Positions 58,727 through 64,000 of a stretch of 64,000 nucleotides of DNA are shown here, piece by piece. The DNA comes from Cryptomeria japonica (Eukaryota; Streptophyta; Pinopsida; Cupressales; Cupressaceae), in the NCBI RefSeq assembly GCF_030272615.1, contig NC_081415.1:368200667-368264666 (forward strand), read 5' to 3'. Position numbers and translations under genes: made by a program. The stretch's first letter is position 1, and each line of letters begins with the position of its first letter. Under the pieces are notes generated by a model. That model ran no database searches. It worked only from the letters and a program-made list of their open reading frames with translations, and had not been told where the DNA came from.

Positions 58727-59716
58727 GTAAATCTGTGTATATGAGAACAAGTGAATGGGTTTGATTGGTTTTATTGCTGATAATGGTTATATTATAGTAT
58801 TAATTTCTTGAGAACTATGTGAATTGACTGGAAGTTGGAATGGTATATATTTTCTCCAATTATATAGTACCATGGTATTTGTTTTTAGAAACGGTTGAGA
58901 CCATCCAACAAGTTGATTTTAATTGGGTAAAGCATCAATTTCTAGGTCGTGACTCTTGGTATTCCATACTTGGCTTCCAGTGTGGAGATTGTTTCTAAAT
59001 AAATGGATTTATAAGTTTGAACTCTTGGTCTTCCATAGATGGTTTCTACTTTCTAGTGTGGTTGCTTGAAAGGAGCTGATATTAGTCTCATGATTGAGCT
59101 TGTATTGGTTTTATGTTGATGCTCGTATGAGCTGAATAATTGTAAACGATCAGCAATATATGAAAAAAAGGTTGGGACCTGTTAAAATTGATCTCTTTCT
59201 ATTTGATTGGATTTTTATTTTCAAATATAAGTTTTAGACCCATTTGAAAGAGATTTAAATGTTATGTGTAGCTATTGTTCAATTTCTATTATTGTGTTTT
59301 GATAATATGGTTTATCTAACTATGTATTAATGGTTTGTTAGTTTTTTGTGTTATAAGAATTAGTCAATGGTTGTGTTCTTCTTGGCAACCATTGGGTTCT
59401 TTAAATAGATTTTTTATCATCAAGGAAAGTAGTATGATCTGATTGGATTGGTTTATTTATTGGGCTGACCATCTTGGGTCTACTTCTATAATAACTTCAT
59501 GTGTGAATAAAGATTTACTTTCGCTTCTTTATCTGGTATGCATTATTAATTCTGTTCATTATTTCAAGTACTCATTTTATTAGATAGGAGAGTAAACAAC
59601 AAGTAGTTGTACTTTTCTCATAGAAGTTTATGGTTACAAAACCTAAGAGAGATCTTTGTTTTTTGGTCACTTTCATTATTGGTACTCTACCTAGAGTTGC
59701 CTTTTTGAATCCTAAC

Positions 59717-60919
59717 TAGTGTGACAAGGCTCGGCTTCAGCTTGGACTTGCCAAGCTGATTTTTGACCCAGACTCAGACTTGGTGTAAACTTGGCAAATT
59801 AAAAAATCCAAGGAATTAAGAGTTTTTTAAGGATTTAAAACTTGTTTCATGCACCCTCTAATAAATGAATCTTAAAGACACAATAACCTCATCAAATAGA
59901 AGCTACTTTGATCACATATAGAAGTATACATCGATCACATAAGTATAAATGCAAATTTTAGCTAAGGAAATAACACATTTAGATATGTATTTATTGTCAA
60001 AGACTCAAATGGATACAAAACTCATGAAATATGAAATCCATGGCATCAAATGTTTCAAACAAATATCAAAACAAAACCTATAAGTTTATGGCTCAAAGGA
60101 CCCTACATCACTCATCCCTCCTACGTGGGCATATAAGATAGGTCTTGGATGATGCTGCGACCATGATATCTATCTGTGTCTCAGTGACACTCACACCAAC
60201 ATCCAAGGTGTCTACATGTGCTCTATTCTCCTCCTTTGTCATGGCTATTGCTTTTGCCTCTCTATCCACTTGGTAAACCCAATCAAGGTCCTCATCACTA
60301 AAGATAGGATCCTTAGCCTCAGGGATCCAATCTGATTGTGGATCGACCTCCTCTAGTGTGATGGGTGACAAGTCATTGCCCAAAATCTGCCTGTGGTGAA
60401 GGCGAAGGTTGTAACGAACATAAACTAGATCATTCAACCTCTATGCTGACAATCTATTGCACTTCTTGGAGTGTATGTGCTTAAACATACTCCAATTGTG
60501 CTCACAACCTGAAGCACTATACTTGAATTGCTATCCTTTGAATGTCGGACACCTTAGCACCAACTCTTTCCCACCAAGCATCTAAGAAGAGAAAAAATAA
60601 AAAAGCTAATCTCATCGTCCAAATTTAAGTTTCAATATTTCATGATATTATAAAACGAAAAAAATTAATTTTTAAGCTTAAATTATGCCCTTAAAAGACT
60701 TTTACGTGGCTGCAATGTCAACCGAGTTTCCTTGCATATATCTTGTGCAAAGAGATCTACTTGTACAAGTCTAAAGATCTCAATCTCAATGGTTATTTGT
60801 GCTCGGACACTAGAATCATGCATCATCTGCTCTATGACTATGTAGAGACCACTCAGAATTTCCTCCACCTTGGAATGTTGGGTTGAGGAAATAAGCAACT
60901 GCATGTAGGTGAAATGCAC
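59717..60919 (-). pseudogene. hAT transposase remnant (C-terminal dimerisation region)
   Basis: Minus strand: SKVEEILSGLYIVIEQMMHD and ICKETRLTLQP (60870-60710), then DAWWERVGAKVSDIQRIAIQ (about 60585). After a shift, SASGCEHNWSMFKHIHSKKC and NRLSA, a stop, then RLNDLVYVRYNLRLHHRQ (to 60370) and an acidic tail to 60108. The SASGCE.NWS and HSKK.NRL motifs are the hAT C-terminal dimerisation signature of cut-and-paste transposases. CAAGGCTCGGCTTCAGC at about 59725 could belong to the element's terminal repeat. The other end is cut by copia LTR sequence at 60917. Confidence 0.75.
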
Positions 60920-60989
60920 ACAGAAAATACTAGGGGGGGGTGAATCAGTATTTTAAAACTTTTAAAAAATGAAACCTTATAAAATATAG
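60917..60989 (-). repeat. Terminal scrap of a copia-like LTR
   Basis: The minus strand reads ACTGATTCACCCCCCCCCTA and ends TATTTTCTGTGTGCA, matching the characteristic last part of copia-like LTRs here (compare 6847-6880). It is truncated at 60990 by element M. Confidence 0.6.
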
Positions 60990-61649
60990 TGTGATGGCCC
61001 TCGATTAGCTTAACAAAGTGTAACAATCATTTAATTAATGATGTACATAATAAACTGATCATTAATTTGTTAATCATATGTTATTTTTTTCTAAATGCCA
61101 CCTAATGACAGATTTAGTAGTAACAAGCATTGTTAAATATTAAGTTGACTAGGGTGCCACGGGAGGGGTGCGATCTGTCTGGAAGAGACGGGTTTATTTG
61201 CAAGAAGTACAACCCTTCGATGGTGAAGGAACCATATATAATTGGAGTTCTTTCGAATTGGGAGGGGGAATAAGGAAGCTTAAGGGTGGAATTATAAATC
61301 ATTGAACACCAAGCAATATTAAGGAAGAATATAATCACGTCTGGACTGTACATCGCTCAACCCATACGTACAGTTCCAGCAAGGGAACCGATAAGGAAGC
61401 ATTCATCGCGAATCAGACAAGATTCGATCACAGCATTCCTCCCTGGCAGAGGAAGATATAGAACTACCTAGACAAATAAATGGATCAAGGCTGCAGGTAT
61501 TCAAGGGTAGGAAAGATTCACCAGGTCCAAGAGTGAATTATCCAGAAAGATGAACCAGATCGGATCAGAAGATTCAGAACACAGTCCCCATCACTCAGGG
61601 AAGAAGCTTCATTGAATTGTCCGGTATTCACATCTAGAGAGGACTAATT

Positions 61650-61860
61650 TAGACACATTCTTAGTGAATGATTGAACAGACCAAGAACGTTCTCAGTGAG
61701 CGTTGAAACTTGATCATACCATTCTTAGTGAATTTTGGAATTGCATTCAGAATATTCTTAGTGAATGTTGGAACTGTATGTAGAACATTCTCAGTGAATG
61801 TTGGAACTGCATTCTTAGTGAATATTGGACTCCAATAAGAACAATCTCAGTGAACAGTGA
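61650..61860. repeat. Seven short hairpin repeats in the leader of M
   Basis: ATTCTTAGTGAATGTTGGA-like units recur near 61653, 61689, 61721, 61748, 61785, 61811 and 61842 at 26-37 bp spacing. In AACATTCTCAGTGAATGTT the arms AACATTC and GAATGTT pair around TCAGT. Several copies carry matched changes, such as AACGTTC with GAGCGTT. Confidence 0.75.
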
Positions 61861-62125
61861 GAATCTCAGAGCGCAGTAGTGGCAGAAATTTGATCTTTCC
61901 TAAGGGATTATCCAACAAAGAGCATCCCAATAGGAGGGACATCGCAGTGGTACTAGAGCATAAATCTTGCCAACCTGTGGAGAAAAGCTCATGCAAACCT
62001 ATCAACGCAGAAGAGGTACAGCGGTCATTGCAGAACAGTTAGCAAATGAACTCAAAACGTTCATGGAGCAAACTAATTAAAAGTTTGAAAGGACCAATCA
62101 ATTAATCCAGCAAGCTATTCAAAGT

Positions 62126-63160
62126 ATGAACAACAATAATATGAATGGGAGACCCATCCCAAATTCGGGGAGAAACACTCATTCAAATCATTCTGAGAAT
62201 GAACATATGACCCAAAATTCAGTCCTTAGTCCAACCATGCCTCCATTCCTACCAAGAGAAGAACCCATTTTGGAAGAAGAGGAGCCAGCCACAGACAGTG
62301 TAGAAGAACTCGCACCAATGTATGTTGGATTAGATCCTGAAGTACAAAGACTTATTCCCTTTAAGGAGTATTATAAGGTCAAAACTTGGGCCAGTCCAAG
62401 TCGGAAAAAAGATAACTCCAACAAAGATCTCAAATTAAAAGTAAATAAAAAGACCCTACCATGTTTTGATGGCTCCAGGAAGTTCATTGCTCGATCATGG
62501 GTTCAGAAATTGGACACCTATTTATATCTTAGCCCTATGATTGAGGAGAACACTACGAAGTTTGCCATCCTCCATCTATCTGGGATAGCTCACGATTGGT
62601 GGCATCATGGCATCATCACTCAAGGCCACCAAAGTATAAACGCCTATGGTGAATTTACTCAAAAAACCATTAGCAGGTTTGATCAAAAGTATTCTGAATG
62701 GTATTTCAAGGAGCTGATTCATCTTAAGCAGCATGGAACCTGTAGAAGACTTTATCAATGAATTCTAAAGTCTATCAGTCATGGTCCCAGACTTATCTCA
62801 GAAAAGACTCACTTATTTTTTTCTTGAAGGACTTAAGGACTCAAGTAATAATATTGCAAATCCATTAGAGCCACGAACATTGGAAAAAGCAATACAAAAA
62901 GCGATGAAATTGAATCCAATTCTTCAAAGGAAAAATCCAAAAATCTTCCATCTAAGACACAACAAAAATGGGAAGATACAAACAAGGATACTAAGGGTAG
63001 AAAATGTTATGTATGCCGAGGGCAATGGAGCACTGGTCATCAATGCCAATCAAGAGAGGAATTAATGAAGAAGGGTTTATGTTTCAGATGTAAAGAACCA
63101 TGGGGACATGACTGTTGTCATTTTTTGACACCTTGGTCCATCAGTGAGAATTGATCAGAG
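62126..63160 (+). pseudogene. Ty3/gypsy gag of element M
   Basis: It starts MNNNNMNGRPIPNSGRN; an upstream start at 61857 in another frame is possible. The gag core reads LPCFDGSRKFIARSWVQKLD, TYLYLSPMIEENTTKFAILH, SGIAHDWWHHGIITQGH and FTQKTISRFDQKYSEWYFKE. A shift near 62735 is followed by EPVEDFINEF, a TAA where Gln is expected, and SLSVMVPDLSQKRLTYFFLE. After another shift come two knuckles, KCYVCRGQWSTGHQC and LCFRCKEPWGHDCC (63015-63120). Gag builds the retrotransposon particle. The damage is light: two shifts and one stop. Confidence 0.85.
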
Positions 63161-63229
63161 ATACGATTCATGGACCAGTGTTGCCCCAGTTGATCAAGGA
63201 GAAAAACAATGGAATTATGAAGTGTGAAG

Positions 63230-64000
63230 TGTTGTCTTGTCTGGAGGAAGTTCCTTAGTCCTCAAAACCAGAACTCCGGAACCCCAAGGTTCTGAAGTTC
63301 TTTTTCTTGCCTTCTTCTCTTCCTCAGAACTCTGGAACTCCGAGGTTTCGAAGTTCCTTTTCCTTGCCTTCTTCTCTTCCCTAGAACTCTGGAACCCTGA
63401 GGTTCCAAAGTTCTTTTCCTTGCCTTCTTCTCTTCCTCGGAACTCCGGAACCCCAAGGTTCCGAAGTTCTTTTCCTTGCCTTCTCTTCCTTGGAACTCCA
63501 GAACCCCGAGGTTCCGAAGTTCTTTTCCTTGCCTTATTCTCTTCCCCGGAACTCCGGAACCCCGAGGTTCCGAAGTTATTTTCCTCTGCCTCTTCTCTCT
63601 TTCCCGAAACTTCGGAACCTCAAGGTTCCAAAGTTTCATCCTTAGCCTTTTTTTTAGTTCCCTGGAAGTCTGGAACCCCGAGGTTTCGAAGTTTCTTCCT
63701 TAGCCTTTTATTCAATTCCCTGGAACTTCGGAACCTCGAGGTTCCGAAGTTCCTTTCCTTAGTCTCCTCTCCTGTTCCCCGGAACTCCAGAATCCTGAAG
63801 TTCCGAGATCCCAAGCCTAAGTCTTCCCAATTTTGGCAACTTGTGCTTCCGAAGTCTTCCCAACTTCCTTTTGGCTTGCAACACTTTTAGATGGTGTGAT
63901 CAACACTCAAGGTTTTTAATGCTCCAACAACTCTTGCAACTAGTTTTTTATATAAGGTTGTTAGGCCTCATTGTAAAGGGTTCTCTCCTTGCTGGCTTGA
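63230..64000 (+). repeat. Start of LTR N, with palindromic repeats in its presumed U3
   Basis: It begins TGTTGTCTTGTCTGGAGG at 63230, after purine-rich AAGGAGAAAAACAATGG. A TATA box TTTATATAAGG is at about 63938-63948. The sequence to 64000 would then be R/U5, and the LTR end is outside the window. The repeat array (63265-63815) lies upstream of the TATA box, where promoter elements would act. It may be the 3' LTR of M, but the starts differ (TGTTGTC against TGTGATGG), so a second element is as likely. Confidence 0.55.
63265..63815. repeat. Ten tandem palindromic repeats, period 53-59 bp
   Basis: GAAC-anchored units start near 63271, 63327, 63384, 63440, 63493, 63549, 63607, 63665, 63723 and 63782. 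Each has an inverted-repeat core of the type GGAACTTCGGAACC..GGTTCCGAAGTTCC, followed by a pyrimidine spacer such as TTTTCCTTGCCTTCTTCTC. The unit at 63722-63753 is a perfect 32-bp palindrome centred on CTCGAG. The others carry a few mismatches. Confidence 0.9.

Larger units (their letters stand above)
60990..63229 (+). mobile_element. Ty3/gypsy element M, 5' portion
   Basis: It begins TGTGATGGCCCTCGATTAGC, an LTR-like start. TATA-like CATATATAATTGG is near 61233. A hairpin with arms CTGTAC / GTACAG inside CTGGA..TTCCAG lies at 61351-61380. A repeat-bearing leader and a gag with zinc knuckles follow. The end of the 5' LTR and the primer site could not be fixed. Sequence stops making gag sense near 63160, and LTR N begins about 70 bp later. 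Pol is absent. Confidence 0.6.
58727..64000 (+). other. eIF4E intron 3, incomplete, more than 5.2 kb
   Basis: It starts at GTAAAT 58727 and has no acceptor with matching eIF4E coding sequence before 64000. 58727-59716 shows nothing recognisable. Further right it holds hAT, copia and gypsy remnants. Confidence 0.65.

Noticed and set aside
63265-63815. CRISPR-like array
   Set aside because: The spacers are not unique: they are diverged copies of one pyrimidine stretch. The context is a plant nuclear LTR.
63237-63890. A 217-codon open frame on the + strand
   Set aside because: It is a translation of the tandem palindromic repeats, giving a repeated SELWNSEVSKF-like peptide, and the opposite strand is equally open. 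There is no start context or homology.
58727-64000. Exons 4 and 5 of eIF4E
   Set aside because: No sequence matching the expected SIG.QWKE or following C-terminal stretch was found, so they are presumed to lie beyond the window.

Overview
This window is plant nuclear DNA, most likely from a conifer. It contains three spliced exons of one ordinary host gene, a eukaryotic translation initiation factor 4E (eIF4E), on the + strand. Almost everything else is old, nested and mostly broken retrotransposons: Ty3/gypsy, Ty1/copia, non-LTR (LINE) and a hAT remnant. Intron 1 of eIF4E is about 18.5 kb, and intron 3 runs off the right edge after more than 5 kb. Very long introns filled with decayed LTR elements are what one expects of gymnosperms. 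No bacterial, organellar, tRNA, rRNA or CRISPR signal was seen. Element letters A to P are labels used only here.

Region 1-34751 is one nest. The oldest layer is D, a minus-strand Ty3/gypsy element of Tat-like type. Its protease (to 27309), reverse transcriptase (RT; split between 25433-25820 and 5267-5609) and RNase H regions (4284-5266) can still be read. D was broken by F (gypsy, gag plus 5' LTR, 1-4283, running off the left edge), A (5610-23877, copia-like LTRs with an initiator-Met primer site), a solo LTR C (23882-25426) and E (27310-34751). A's 3' LTR was then hit by a short LINE (10363-10618, about 17-bp target duplication) and by B (10765-22942, minus strand). B is a gypsy-type element with a tRNA-Lys-type primer site, a gag remnant and no visible pol. 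It carries an antisense open frame resembling the plant mobile domain (PMD), interrupted by ten stops that are all TAG.

Region 34752-39016 holds a degraded LINE reverse transcriptase and a copia element P (two LTRs, the end of pol) with a solo LTR O inserted in it. The eIF4E gene starts next: upstream sequence and a probable short 5' UTR intron at 39017-39640, coding exon 1 at 39641-39867, exon 2 at 58338-58509 and exon 3 at 58601-58726. The last quarter of the protein lies beyond the window.

Inside intron 1, a minus-strand accessory gene (H) followed by an LTR (L) was split by a 5'-truncated copia element (K). K's LTR was in turn split by a small copia derivative (J) with a perfect 5-bp target duplication and an array of short hairpins. 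A 3' fragment of another LTR element (G) follows. G's terminal protein fragment resembles the C-terminus of the accessory protein of A. The intron's right part (54065-58337) is largely featureless. Intron 3 holds a hAT transposase remnant, a gypsy gag (M) behind a hairpin-repeat leader, and the start of an LTR (N) whose presumed U3 has ten copies of a palindromic repeat of about 57 bp.

All coordinates, identities and assignments were read by eye. Domain names rest on motif recognition, not on a search.
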